DNA from: Deferribacteres bacterium
GTDB lineage: Bacteria; Zhuqueibacterota; Zhuqueibacteria; Zhuqueibacterales; Geothermadaptataceae
NCBI GenBank assembly: GCA_020633675.1
Contig: JACKDE010000005.1
Coordinates: 248,001 to 312,000 of the forward strand
Reading direction: 5' to 3'
DNA: 64,000 bases
In this document: positions 35,204 to 43,754 of the stretch, one piece after another
Layout: each line of letters opens with the position of its first letter
How positions within the stretch are numbered: position 1 is the stretch's first letter
Notes under the pieces: generated by a model
The model's database searches: none
What the model saw: only the letters and a program-made list of their open reading frames with translations
Told to the model about the DNA's origin: nothing
Made by a program: the position numbers and the translations under genes

Positions 35204-36759
35204 TGCATGCTATGGTCAATTTTCGCTTTCAAACCAAATTCATGCTGGCAACTTTGCTGATCACGCTGTTGCCGGTCGTGCCGCTGTATTTTCTCATCGA
35301 TAAATTTTATCAAACCAGCATCGAAGTCGGGCTGAATCCACAAGTCGAAGGCGCTTTGGAAGGCGCCGCCGGAATGTCGCAGCTTCTGTTCGCCCATTAC
35401 AAAGAGGCGCTGCTTGAAATTGTGGAAGCGCAGGCCCAGAAAACAGATGCAGCACATGCCGACAGCAAAATCGGGCAGTCTACACTATCTTTGCCAACCG
35501 ATTTAAGCCTGTTCGAAGCGCTTGATCTGCGCGCTTTGGATCGGCAAGGCAATGTGTTCGCGGCGGGCCATACTGGGATCGAATGGCGAGCGCCAGCCCT
35601 GTCGCGGAGTGAAATTGCCAGCCTGATCGATGGCAGCAGCGCGCGGATTGTGCCGCATGCCAACAGCCCGGCAGTGCTGATGGCTGTCGCGCCAATTCCG
35701 GCACAAAATGGTATTCTGATAGCGTTTGCCAGAACCAACCCGGCATTCGTGCGCAGCTCGCATCAGATCGTCGAAGTCAACCAGATGTTCAAAACGATCG
35801 GTTTGCTACGCGATGATTTGCGACAAGGATTTGTGTTTGCTTTTTTTATTGTTTATGTACCGATAGCCGCGCTGTCACTTTTGGTAGGCTATTTTTTTGC
35901 AAAAAAAGTCACGGCACCAATGCAAATCCTGGCAGATGGCACCCAAAAAATTGCCTCTGGCGACTGGCAACACCGGGTTGAGTATGCCGCACAGGACGAA
36001 TTGGGACAGCTCGTTACCGCCTTCAACCGCATGGTCGAGGAAGTCAAAACCAGACAGGATCGGGTGGTTCAGCTTGAAAAAATGACGGTTTGGCGCGAGA
36101 TGGCACGTGTGCTCGCTCACGAAATCAAAAACCCGCTTACGCCGATTCAGCTAACTGTGCAGCAGCTCAATGACAAGTATGACGATAAGAACAGCGCGTA
36201 TGGCCTACTTTTAAAAGAATGCACGGATATTATCAACGATGAGTTGCAGAACTTGCAGCAGCTTGTGCGGGAGTTTTCCGAATTCGCCCGTATGCCGAAA
36301 TTGCAAAAAACAACCGGCAGCCTCAACGAGCTGATCGCTGAAACCGCGCGCCGGTATCGCGATCTCGACATCACCACAAAGCTCGATTCCGAAGTGCCGG
36401 AGATGTTGCTGGATTTTGAAAAAATGCGTCGCGTGCTGATCAATTTTTTCGACAACAGCCGGTACAGCATTCACGAAAAAGGCAGTGGCGCGATCGTGAT
36501 CACAACGCAAAAAACTGGCGAGATGGTTTTGCTGCGTTTTAGCGACACCGGCACCGGCATTTCCGAACAGGCGCTGGCCAAAATTTTCGAACCCCATTTT
36601 TCGACCAAAAAAAGCGGAATGGGGCTGGGATTGGCTATCGTACGAAATATCGTGCAGGAGCACGGTGGCAGTATCCGCTGCAACAGCGAGCTCGGGCGCG
36701 GCGCGACTTTCGATATTGAATTGCCGATGAACGCAGTTGCAGAACAAATTGTCGGATAA
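35203..36759 (+). CDS. NtrY-type membrane sensor histidine kinase
   Basis: A 518-residue kinase. Helix 1 (about 13-32) and helix 2 (about 210-230) enclose a periplasmic sensor of about 175 residues. A HAMP domain follows (VTAPMQILADGTQKIASGDW). The H-box is MARVLAHEIKNPLTPIQ. The N box is a changed INFFDNSRYSI. G1 is DTGTGIS, F is FEPHFSTKKS and G2 is GLGLAIV. This is the NtrY subclass, usually paired with NtrC/NtrX regulators; such a gene follows about 220 bp downstream. GTG 35203 overlaps the DUF4390 stop; ATG 35212 is an alternative start. Confidence 0.9.
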   Translation: MHAMVNFRFQTKFMLATLLITLLPVVPLYFLIDKFYQTSIEVGLNPQVEGALEGAAGMSQLLFAHYKEALLEIVEAQAQKTDAAHADSKIGQSTLSLPTDLSLFEALDLRALDRQGNVFAAGHTGIEWRAPALSRSEIASLIDGSSARIVPHANSPAVLMAVAPIPAQNGILIAFARTNPAFVRSSHQIVEVNQMFKTIGLLRDDLRQGFVFAFFIVYVPIAALSLLVGYFFAKKVTAPMQILADGTQKIASGDWQHRVEYAAQDELGQLVTAFNRMVEEVKTRQDRVVQLEKMTVWREMARVLAHEIKNPLTPIQLTVQQLNDKYDDKNSAYGLLLKECTDIINDELQNLQQLVREFSEFARMPKLQKTTGSLNELIAETARRYRDLDITTKLDSEVPEMLLDFEKMRRVLINFFDNSRYSIHEKGSGAIVITTQKTGEMVLLRFSDTGTGISEQALAKIFEPHFSTKKSGMGLGLAIVRNIVQEHGGSIRCNSELGRGATFDIELPMNAVAEQIVG

Positions 36760-36774
36760 TCAGAATCAGGAGTG

Positions 36775-36892
36775 GTATTGCCCCAAAATATGCAAAAACA
36801 GTTATGTGTGTCCGCATGTAGGGGCAAGGTGCGCCATGCCCCTACCACATATTGCACAATCAGCACAAAATGATTTATTCCGGGACAAACCC
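36775..36892. repeat. MITE-like palindromic element, family 2, copy 2
   Basis: GTAGGGGCAAGGTGCGCCAT followed by GCCCCTACCACATATTG is the inverse of copy 1 at 26384-26506 with a few changes. The similarity extends on both sides to about 118 bp. It lies between the NtrY and NtrC genes and could affect their co-transcription. Confidence 0.65.
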
Positions 36893-36977
36893 AAAAGCAA
36901 ACTGAAGTTTGACACTCCTTGTTCCTCCTAAAATTGGCGGTACACCCAATTGCTTCACAAAAAACAGTTGAAAGCTG

Positions 36978-38348
36978 ATGAAAAAACACACCCTTCTCAT
37001 CGTCGATGATGAAAAAAATATCCGCCGCTCGGTCGAGTTGATTTGTGCAGGTGAGGGCTATGCGATGCACAGTGCGGCCAACAGCGAAGAGGCATTGAAA
37101 ATTTTGGAACGCACAGCCATCGACCTGATTATGCTGGACATCAGCATGCCCGGCACCGACGGTCTAACGCTGCTCAGCCAGATTCATCCTAAATTTCCCG
37201 GTATCGTGAAGATTATGATTTCCGGTCACGCTACGGTCGAAAACGCTGTCGCCGCCACCCGCCAGGGCGCTTATGATTTTATCGAAAAGCCGATTCATAA
37301 AGAGAAGCTGTTGCTCGCGATCAGCAACGCGTTGAAAAGTCGCAATTTGCAGCAGGAAAATGTTCTGCTACGTGCTCAGATTGCCGGTCAGCAGCAAATG
37401 ATCGGCAAAAGTGCGGCGATGCAAAAAATTGTCGAGCAGATTCAACGGGTTGCACCGACGGATGGACGAGTGCTCATTTTAGGCGAGAGTGGCACCGGCA
37501 AGGAATTAATTGCGCGTGCGATCCACGAAAACAGCAAACGGGCCAGCGCTGCGTTCGTGAAAGTCAACTGCGCGGCAATTCCGGAAGAGTTGATCGAAAG
37601 CGAGCTGTTCGGCAGTGTCAAAGGCGCATTCACCGGCGCGATTGAGACCCGGCAGGGCAAATTCAGCCAGGCGGACGGTGGCACGCTTTTTTTGGACGAG
37701 GTCGGCGATATGAGTCTGAAAGTGCAAGCCAAGGTGTTGCGCGCGTTGCAGGAGGGCGAAATCGAAAAGGTCGGTGGCAGCAAAACCGAGCGCGTCGATG
37801 TGCGGGTGATCGCGGCCACCAATAAAAATTTGGAAGACGAGATCAGGGCCGGCCGGTTTCGCGAAGATCTTTACTTTCGGCTCAACGTGATTCCACTCAT
37901 TTCGCCCCCCCTGCGTGAGCGCCGGAACGATATTCCGCTCCTGATCGAGCATTTCATCGAAAGCTACTGCCAGGAAAATGGCTTCAAACGGCTTTCGGTG
38001 AGTGAGCATGCCATGGCGGCCCTGCAGGCTTATGCCTGGCCCGGCAACATTCGCGAGTTAAAAAATATCATTGAGCGCCTGGTCATTATGTCCGGCAGTG
38101 CCTGTATCGAAAAGAACGATCTGCCCGCCAACCTGCTGAACATTGAAGCAGAAGCGAGCACATTCGGATGGAGCGAAGGCAGGACACTGAAAGAAATCCG
38201 CGAAAACGCCGAGCAGCAGGCCATTCAGTCGGCACTGCAAAAATATCACGGCAATATCAGCCAGGCTGCGCAAGCGCTTGGCATTGACCGCACCAACTTG
38301 CACAAAAAAATCAATCTTTACAAAATCTCACCGGAAAAATCGTTTTAG
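36978..38348 (+). CDS. NtrC-family sigma-54-dependent response regulator
   Basis: The receiver (1-120) has VDDEKN, phosphoacceptor Asp in IMLDISMPGTDG and KPIHKEK. The AAA+ domain (about 140-375) has Walker A GESGTGKE, GAFTGA (the sigma-54 contact loop), Walker B GGTLFLDEVGDM and the arginine-finger region LRERRNDIP. The C-terminal Fis-type HTH (LQKYHGNISQAAQALGIDRTNLHKKI) binds DNA. It is the cognate regulator of the NtrY-type kinase upstream and activates sigma-54 promoters. No -24/-12 promoter was identified with confidence in the window. Confidence 0.93.
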   Translation: MKKHTLLIVDDEKNIRRSVELICAGEGYAMHSAANSEEALKILERTAIDLIMLDISMPGTDGLTLLSQIHPKFPGIVKIMISGHATVENAVAATRQGAYDFIEKPIHKEKLLLAISNALKSRNLQQENVLLRAQIAGQQQMIGKSAAMQKIVEQIQRVAPTDGRVLILGESGTGKELIARAIHENSKRASAAFVKVNCAAIPEELIESELFGSVKGAFTGAIETRQGKFSQADGGTLFLDEVGDMSLKVQAKVLRALQEGEIEKVGGSKTERVDVRVIAATNKNLEDEIRAGRFREDLYFRLNVIPLISPPLRERRNDIPLLIEHFIESYCQENGFKRLSVSEHAMAALQAYAWPGNIRELKNIIERLVIMSGSACIEKNDLPANLLNIEAEASTFGWSEGRTLKEIRENAEQQAIQSALQKYHGNISQAAQALGIDRTNLHKKINLYKISPEKSF

Positions 38349-38355
38349 TGCTGCT

Positions 38356-39270
38356 CTACAGTATGCGCTTGCCAAGGGCGCTCAGCACCAGTTCAACCGC
38401 AACCTCCGCTGTTGCGTTGCGTGTATCGAGGATTGGATTGACTTCCACCACCTCCATCGAAATCAATTTTTCCGAGCGCGCAATGATTTCCATCGCTGTA
38501 TGCGCTTCGCGGTAGGTCAGGCCGCCACGCACAGGTGTGCCCACGCCGGGCGCAGTCAATGGATCGAGCGCATCCATATCCAGGCTCAAATGCAGGCCGT
38601 TAGTGTAACTGGTCGCCAATTCGAGCGCTTCGATCATGACATCGAAAATGCCGCGCCGGTCGATGTCTTCCATGGTATAAACAGTGATACCGGACTCGCG
38701 CACCAAAGCCTGTTCGCGCGGATCGAGGCTTCTCGCACCGACCAGCACGGCGTTTTCAGGCTTCACCTTCTGGAAATCGCCACCGATTGCAGTGAGCTCC
38801 TTTGCACCGCGCCCGAGAATAGCGGCGAACGGCATCCCGTGAATATTGCCGGATGGTGTGGTTTCATGGGTATTCATGTCTCCGTGCGCATCGATCCACA
38901 GCAAACCGAGTTGACTCCCTTTTTCACGCATGGCTGCAGCCACGCCGCCAATCGTACCGATTGCAATCGAATGGTCGCCGCCCAGCACGAGTGGGAAATG
39001 CCCTTTGCCGATCGCTGCGCTGGTGGCTTCTGCCAGTTGCTCAATTGCGTTGACGATCTCGCTCAAATATTTGAGCTTGGTGTCTTCCACAACCAGCACT
39101 TCCGGCACTTCAATTGTCAGATCGCCGCCATCGACAACCTGATATTCCATGCCCAACAGTTTATCGGTCAGTCCGGCAAGGCGGATTGCTGATGGCCCCA
39201 TATCCACACCGCGCCGTCCGGCGCCGAGATCGAGAGGAACTCCAACCAATTCGACGATTTCTGTTTTCAT
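38356..39270 (-). CDS. rocF: Arginase
   Basis: Hydrolyses arginine to ornithine and urea. The ureohydrolase manganese motifs are intact: GGDHSIAIG, IDAHGDMNTHET and LSLDMDALDPLTAPG. SGNIHGMPFAAILG is typical of arginase as opposed to agmatinase. The start at 39270 (MKTEIVELVG) is preferred because of a GGTGGAG ribosome site. About 304 residues, the normal length. Convergent with the NtrC gene, 7 bp away. No ornithine-using gene is adjacent. Confidence 0.95.
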   Translation of the reverse strand: MKTEIVELVGVPLDLGAGRRGVDMGPSAIRLAGLTDKLLGMEYQVVDGGDLTIEVPEVLVVEDTKLKYLSEIVNAIEQLAEATSAAIGKGHFPLVLGGDHSIAIGTIGGVAAAMREKGSQLGLLWIDAHGDMNTHETTPSGNIHGMPFAAILGRGAKELTAIGGDFQKVKPENAVLVGARSLDPREQALVRESGITVYTMEDIDRRGIFDVMIEALELATSYTNGLHLSLDMDALDPLTAPGVGTPVRGGLTYREAHTAMEIIARSEKLISMEVVEVNPILDTRNATAEVAVELVLSALGKRIL

Positions 39271-39651
39271 AGACTCCACCGCTTTTTTTGGTGACGGTTC
39301 GATGATATGCAACGAACTTTACAGTATTGTGTAAATAATACGCGTAGCAGCGTACATATTTTCAGTAACCCAGGTCATATGCGGCGCAATATACAGAACT
39401 CGTCAGATTGACGCAAACCTTTCTCCTGTTTTCGCGCGAAACACATCGCGGCCGCTGTACCGTTTTGCGACACCTGGTCAATCATCGACCAGCGCCAAAA
39501 CGTCCTTTTTCCCGGGAAAAGCACGCAACTTCATCATTTTCAACGAAACAGAAATTTGTCAAAACTGGCATAATTGTTGAAATACTTTTTTTGTTCTTTG
39601 TGATTTTTAATTCATGCAACTGACCAGCATACATACGCGGGGAGTCAGAAT
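39271..39651. other. Intergenic region between arginase and the GNAT-like gene
   Basis: About 380 bp carrying divergent promoters. No gene or repeat recognised. Confidence 0.35.
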
Positions 39652-40326
39652 ATGGAAATTCGAAAGATGAGCACACGGCAAGCATTGTTAGGCGTGAGTG
39701 AGGGGATCGCGGCGCTGCGACTGCACCGTGCCAGGGCCAGAACCGCAGAAGTGGTGCTGGAATCCAAAATCCTGCAGCGCTTCCTGCATTTTCTCCGCAA
39801 GTTGGTTTCGCCGATCTTCTCGGTGCAAAAATACGAACTCTTCGAGTGCGATGACATTCGTGCCCTGCCCCCCCTGGCAAAATACACGGATATCCACACC
39901 CAAACCTATGATGGCGCGATTACCGTGCCGCAAAATGTCGTTGACATCGCCAGACCCAATCATGGCGAAGCGCTCTCGGTTGTATCCATCGCCAATACCG
40001 TGGTTGGCTACGTGCGTGCTGCCTTCAAGGACACCTATGCTCCGGATTCTGAAGTCCTCGTGAACGTGCGCGCCGGCGAAGTTTACCTGCACGATCTTAC
40101 CGTGATGGATGGGTACAAAGGCGTTGGCTTGTCGAAATATCTGGTGGTATCAGCCGCAAGGGCATTTCATGAGAGAGGATTCAGCAAGGTGATCATCGGC
40201 AGGTCCATGCAGCATGGCGTGCCCGCAAGCTTGAACATCGAGCGCCTGGGCTTCAGCAATTCGCTGGTGATTTCAGCCTATCGTTTTTTCGGGATCCGCA
40301 TTAACGTCCTCACCCGCAAGCATTGA
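39652..40326 (+). CDS. GNAT-like acyltransferase domain protein
   Basis: Residues 120-215 resemble the GNAT fold: VVGYVRAAFKD strand, VYLHDLTVMDGYKGVGLSKYLVVSAARAF with the acetyl-CoA-binding pattern R/Q-x-x-G-x-G/A in degenerate form (YKGVGLSK), and NIERLGFSNS. The first 80 residues are basic and helical with no match. A degenerate CoA loop makes activity uncertain. It is monocistronic, with a terminator just after. Confidence 0.6.
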   Translation: MEIRKMSTRQALLGVSEGIAALRLHRARARTAEVVLESKILQRFLHFLRKLVSPIFSVQKYELFECDDIRALPPLAKYTDIHTQTYDGAITVPQNVVDIARPNHGEALSVVSIANTVVGYVRAAFKDTYAPDSEVLVNVRAGEVYLHDLTVMDGYKGVGLSKYLVVSAARAFHERGFSKVIIGRSMQHGVPASLNIERLGFSNSLVISAYRFFGIRINVLTRKH

Positions 40327-40340
40327 TCTCCCGTTTTATA

Positions 40341-40381
40341 GCAGCTGACTTAACCGGTAAAGTTAGCCAGCTGCATTTCTT
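40341..40381 (+). terminator. Terminator after the GNAT-like gene
   Basis: GCAGCTGACTTAAC pairs with GTTAGCCAGCTGC across CGGTAAA, followed by ATTTCTTTATTT. It separates convergent transcripts. Confidence 0.75.
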
Positions 40382-40384
40382 TAT

Positions 40385-41668
40385 TTAGAGCTGGCTGACG
40401 ATGGCATGCGCCAGCTCAATGGTCGCCGTACTCACCGGGCGATTGCTCGCAAACACCTCCGTCACCGATTTGGCAATATTCCACGCCTGCGTCCACAGAT
40501 TCCAGCTATTTAAATATTCTCCGCTCACCCGTGATGAAATGATCTGCGCCAAACTGCGTACAAACTCATCACGATTTCCTGAAATCGGCAGCGCGCTCAA
40601 GCCTGCTTGTGGTGTCAAATTCAGCTGGCCTTCGATCAGCATGGAAATTTTCTCGACAGAATGAAAACTTTGGCCAAACGTGCCGGATCCCTGCGCTCCA
40701 CTTCCGTTTGTGTAGCCAGGGGCGGTCGAGGTGCCGCTGCTGTCCGCAGTCGCATCGAACGAACTGCCGGCGAGCGCTGGCGCATTTGGCTGCCCATCAC
40801 CCGTCTCCAAATAGCCTGCCGGTACTTCGTAAAAAATCACCCAATCTGCGATCGGCTCGACCAGATAGCTGATGTATTGATTCGGCCGCACATACACCGT
40901 CGCCAGATTGCGATAATCGCTTCTGGCTGCCTGCTGTGAGCGAATAAAATACGTGCCGGAAGGCAAAGCCAGCGATACACGTTCGGTGCGATTGGACTGC
41001 AGGGCTGTGCGGAATGTCTCACGCAAACGGCTCTCTGCCAGCGTGTAAGTGTAGACCGAGCTATCGGCTTCATTGAACTTCACCAGCTCAAGCGAATTCT
41101 CGTCGAACGGCGAGGTGACTTTAAAATTCTTCAGCACCAACTGGACCTGGCCAAACTGGAATAAATCGCGACCCTTTTCGTCCAGCAAATCGATCAGCCT
41201 GTTGTAGTGTCGATTCCCCAAACGAATGGTATATGGTAGATTTTTAAAAATGACCGGGACTTTTTCTGTCGATTCATACAGCGTGAGCGCTTCGTAATAA
41301 TCGTAGCATGCCTTTTCAAAATAGGTCACATCGATCGGCGCTTTTTCGAGAAATGTCAATGCCCGGAAAATCAGCGAACGCGCGGCGATATCTCTCGGCT
41401 CTTCGAGATTTTGTGGCCCCAAAAGCGCCATGGTTTCGTAAGCCTGTCGCAGCTTGACGATGTAAATGCCGAGCAATTCCTCGAACGCCAGCAACTCGGA
41501 ACTACTTTGTTTTTCTTCATAAAAAAGCCACAGGTAATTGCGATAGGTTTCGACCACATCTGTTTCAGACTGTCGCATCTCCCGAAGCAGCGAATCATAC
41601 GTCTGCTGCGCAATTGCGCTCTGAAAAAGCAACAAAACCATCAACGCTGTCAGCTTCGTTGTCTTCAT
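40385..41668 (-). CDS. Exported hypothetical protein, paralogue of the preceding gene product at its N-terminus
   Basis: Signal peptide MKTTKLTALMVLLLFQSAIAQ. Residues 25-180 share a domain with the gene at 41673-42236: both have A-x-x-L-x-RAL-x-FL, a YDYY/SDYRRAL helix, an LPY-x-x-x-x-G-x-R/L-Y motif and a DLLD-D/E-K motif. Residues 180-300 look beta-rich (TYFIRSQQAARSDYRNLATVYV). A Gly/Ser/Thr-rich low-complexity linker follows (about 295-335). The C-terminal 90 residues are helical. No known family. Last gene of a five-gene operon of exported proteins; AAGGA precedes its start. Confidence 0.7.
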   Translation of the reverse strand: MKTTKLTALMVLLLFQSAIAQQTYDSLLREMRQSETDVVETYRNYLWLFYEEKQSSSELLAFEELLGIYIVKLRQAYETMALLGPQNLEEPRDIAARSLIFRALTFLEKAPIDVTYFEKACYDYYEALTLYESTEKVPVIFKNLPYTIRLGNRHYNRLIDLLDEKGRDLFQFGQVQLVLKNFKVTSPFDENSLELVKFNEADSSVYTYTLAESRLRETFRTALQSNRTERVSLALPSGTYFIRSQQAARSDYRNLATVYVRPNQYISYLVEPIADWVIFYEVPAGYLETGDGQPNAPALAGSSFDATADSSGTSTAPGYTNGSGAQGSGTFGQSFHSVEKISMLIEGQLNLTPQAGLSALPISGNRDEFVRSLAQIISSRVSGEYLNSWNLWTQAWNIAKSVTEVFASNRPVSTATIELAHAIVSQL

Positions 41669-41672
41669 AAAT

Positions 41673-42236
41673 CTATTCCTTGTTGGTAGCTTGCTGCATG
41701 CACTTCAGCAAAGTGAAATTCTTATCTTTATCGTCCAGCAGGTCTGCCAGGCGCGTATAAAGCCGGTCGCCAACCCAAACTTCGTACGGCAAATGCTGGT
41801 TGATGACCGGTATCTTGCTGTCTTTGGTTAGAAGCAATGCGCGCCGGTAATCGCTGCACGCCTGCTCCAGCCGATACGGCGCCTCTTTGGCGATATCGAG
41901 AAAAGCCAGCGCGCGCAGGATGAGAACCCGGCCCGCGATGTTGCGGTTGTTCTCGAGGGTGAATTCCTTCATGCGAGTCAGTGTTTCATAAATCTCCAGC
42001 ACGCGTGTCGAGTAAGCAGACAGCACGCTATCGAAAGCAACACGTTCAGGTTTGGCGATCTCGACCGGATCGAGCGCCTGCATTTCCTGGTAGGTTTGCA
42101 GCACCATTTCTTCATAATGCACCATCAGCTTTTCGAGCGTGGATTCGACCGTTTGGGCCTGTGCGCTCGAAAAGAACGGCACGACGCCAAGTATCAAAAT
42201 CACACTCAGCAAAAGCCGGTTTGCTCGTTTTTGCAT
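41673..42236 (-). CDS. Exported hypothetical protein, single-domain paralogue
   Basis: A 187-residue protein with signal peptide LLLSVILILGVVPFFSSAQA. The mature part is helical and equals the N-terminal domain of the protein encoded just downstream (RALAFLDIAKEAPYRLEQACSDY, INQHLPYEVWVGDRLYTRLADLLDDK). It resembles TPR-like helix pairs but without the consensus. It begins 82 bp after the preceding gene and ends 4 bp before the next. Function unknown; a duplicated periplasmic adaptor is a reasonable guess. Confidence 0.7.
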   Translation of the reverse strand: MQKRANRLLLSVILILGVVPFFSSAQAQTVESTLEKLMVHYEEMVLQTYQEMQALDPVEIAKPERVAFDSVLSAYSTRVLEIYETLTRMKEFTLENNRNIAGRVLILRALAFLDIAKEAPYRLEQACSDYRRALLLTKDSKIPVINQHLPYEVWVGDRLYTRLADLLDDKDKNFTLLKCMQQATNKE

Positions 42237-42318
42237 ATTTTAAAATTCCAAAATTTGCGATGGCAAGATTGATTGCTGTAAAATTTTAAACCGAAAGCCA
42301 ACCTGTCAAAGCGTCGGA

Positions 42319-43752
42319 TCAGCGCATCGATGCGGCTGAGCTTGATTGACTCAGCAGACACGAACGGATTGGCCGTAGCCAGTGCAGCACGGTTTGCAGG
42401 CCAAAACGCCGGGCGACCAACTGATACACCTCGACAAAAGTGATCAGGCTGGTGGCGTTTTCAGACGGAATGCCCTGACAAATCTGACTCTGGTTGATGC
42501 GATTGGCATGCAGCGCGGCTTTCCAGGCTTTGTCAACCATGTCGACCGCAAAGTCCGCATCGCCGGTTTCGTAGCCGACGTCAGCGAGGCGCAGATACAG
42601 CTCTTCATGGCCGTCCCAATTGAATTTTTGTTTCCAGCCACCATTGCGATCCGGCTCGAGGATTTCTTCACCAACGCGGCGGGCCTTATAATAGGCGTTG
42701 AGCCGGTCGGTGGAATCGGCCAGGCTGAAGTAATAATCGACCAGGCGGTAAATCGAATTGCCGTAAACCTTCTTGATTTCGTTTTCCAGATCGATGGAAA
42801 TATTCGGGCGCCGCTCGATCAGCAAGCGATAGGCCTGACTGGCCTTTTCGCGGGCATATTGCAATTCGGTTTCGGAATCGCGCGAGTCGCTGTTTTGCTC
42901 CATAAAAAGCGCGACTTTGGTCAGCTCCTTCAACATCTCCACCTGGCGTTCGATGCTCTTGGCATAACGCAAGGCAAATTCGAGATAGGTGCGCGTCATG
43001 CGGTAATTCAGCTCGTCCGGCGAATTGTTGAAATTCTCCTCCGAATTGAAGCCGCGTGCCCGCCATTCATTGCCGCGCAGGTTGAAATTATCCTCGGTGG
43101 CGCGTTTGCGGTAGACATCAAAAAACAGCCGGTCTTCCTGCGAAAGGTTGCCTTGCTCGCCGAGATCGCATGCCAGCCGTACCATGAAGCTGGTGAAGCG
43201 GCCTGTGGTCAGGGCGCTGTCCGCCGGCGTCACCGTCAGCTCGACGCTCTGTTTGATAAACGTTTTGAGATTCTTGATCAGCTCATCGTTGAGCTGCCAT
43301 TCCTGGTCGGCGTACAGGCCTAAAATGCCGTCCCAGGCAGCGACCAGGCCTTCGAGGTTGGCCCCGTCCAGTTGCTTGATGGCGCGCTCGGTTTTCATGT
43401 AGCCAAAATAGAACGAGACGTTGGGATCGCCGTACAACTCATAGCTTTTTTCGAGCGAGTTGATCGCTTCTGTCAACAAATCGAGTTCCTGATTTTGCTC
43501 GTATAGCCGGAACTCGGAAAAGCCTTTGTAGAGATACACATTGCGCATAACGTCGGTAAACCGGCATTCAGCTTCCGCATAGCTCTGCTCGCACTGACCG
43601 ATAATGCGCGAACACAGATCCACTGTTTTCTGATATTGGTTGCTTTCATAGGACGATTGTGCCTGCTCGAACATATCCGCCACTTTCTGGGCAGAGCCTG
43701 AGCCGGTCATTATAAAAAGCAGACCGATTACCCCAATGAACTTTTTCACCAT
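42319..43752 (-). CDS. Exported TPR-like protein
   Basis: Start at 43752 (MVKKFIGVIGLLFIMTGSGSA), which gives a signal peptide cleaved near QKVAD. The mature protein of about 455 residues is helical, with TPR-like pairs at the N-terminus (FEQAQSSYESNQYQKTVDLCSRII, YLYKGFSEFRLYEQNQELDLLTEAINSLEKSYELYG). It carries no enzyme motif. It starts immediately after the proline-rich protein gene (a 2-bp gap) and probably is translated with it. Third gene of the envelope operon. Confidence 0.7.
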   Translation of the reverse strand: MVKKFIGVIGLLFIMTGSGSAQKVADMFEQAQSSYESNQYQKTVDLCSRIIGQCEQSYAEAECRFTDVMRNVYLYKGFSEFRLYEQNQELDLLTEAINSLEKSYELYGDPNVSFYFGYMKTERAIKQLDGANLEGLVAAWDGILGLYADQEWQLNDELIKNLKTFIKQSVELTVTPADSALTTGRFTSFMVRLACDLGEQGNLSQEDRLFFDVYRKRATEDNFNLRGNEWRARGFNSEENFNNSPDELNYRMTRTYLEFALRYAKSIERQVEMLKELTKVALFMEQNSDSRDSETELQYAREKASQAYRLLIERRPNISIDLENEIKKVYGNSIYRLVDYYFSLADSTDRLNAYYKARRVGEEILEPDRNGGWKQKFNWDGHEELYLRLADVGYETGDADFAVDMVDKAWKAALHANRINQSQICQGIPSENATSLITFVEVYQLVARRFGLQTVLHWLRPIRSCLLSQSSSAASMR

Positions 43753-43754
43753 AC

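Noticed and set aside
38278..39192. Plus-strand ORF of 304 codons over arginase
   Set aside because: Antisense of a well-supported arginase with intact manganese motifs; composition is not protein-like.
42382..43323. Plus-strand ORF of 313 codons over the TPR-like gene
   Set aside because: The minus-strand frame has a signal peptide and fits the operon; the plus frame has no start signal.
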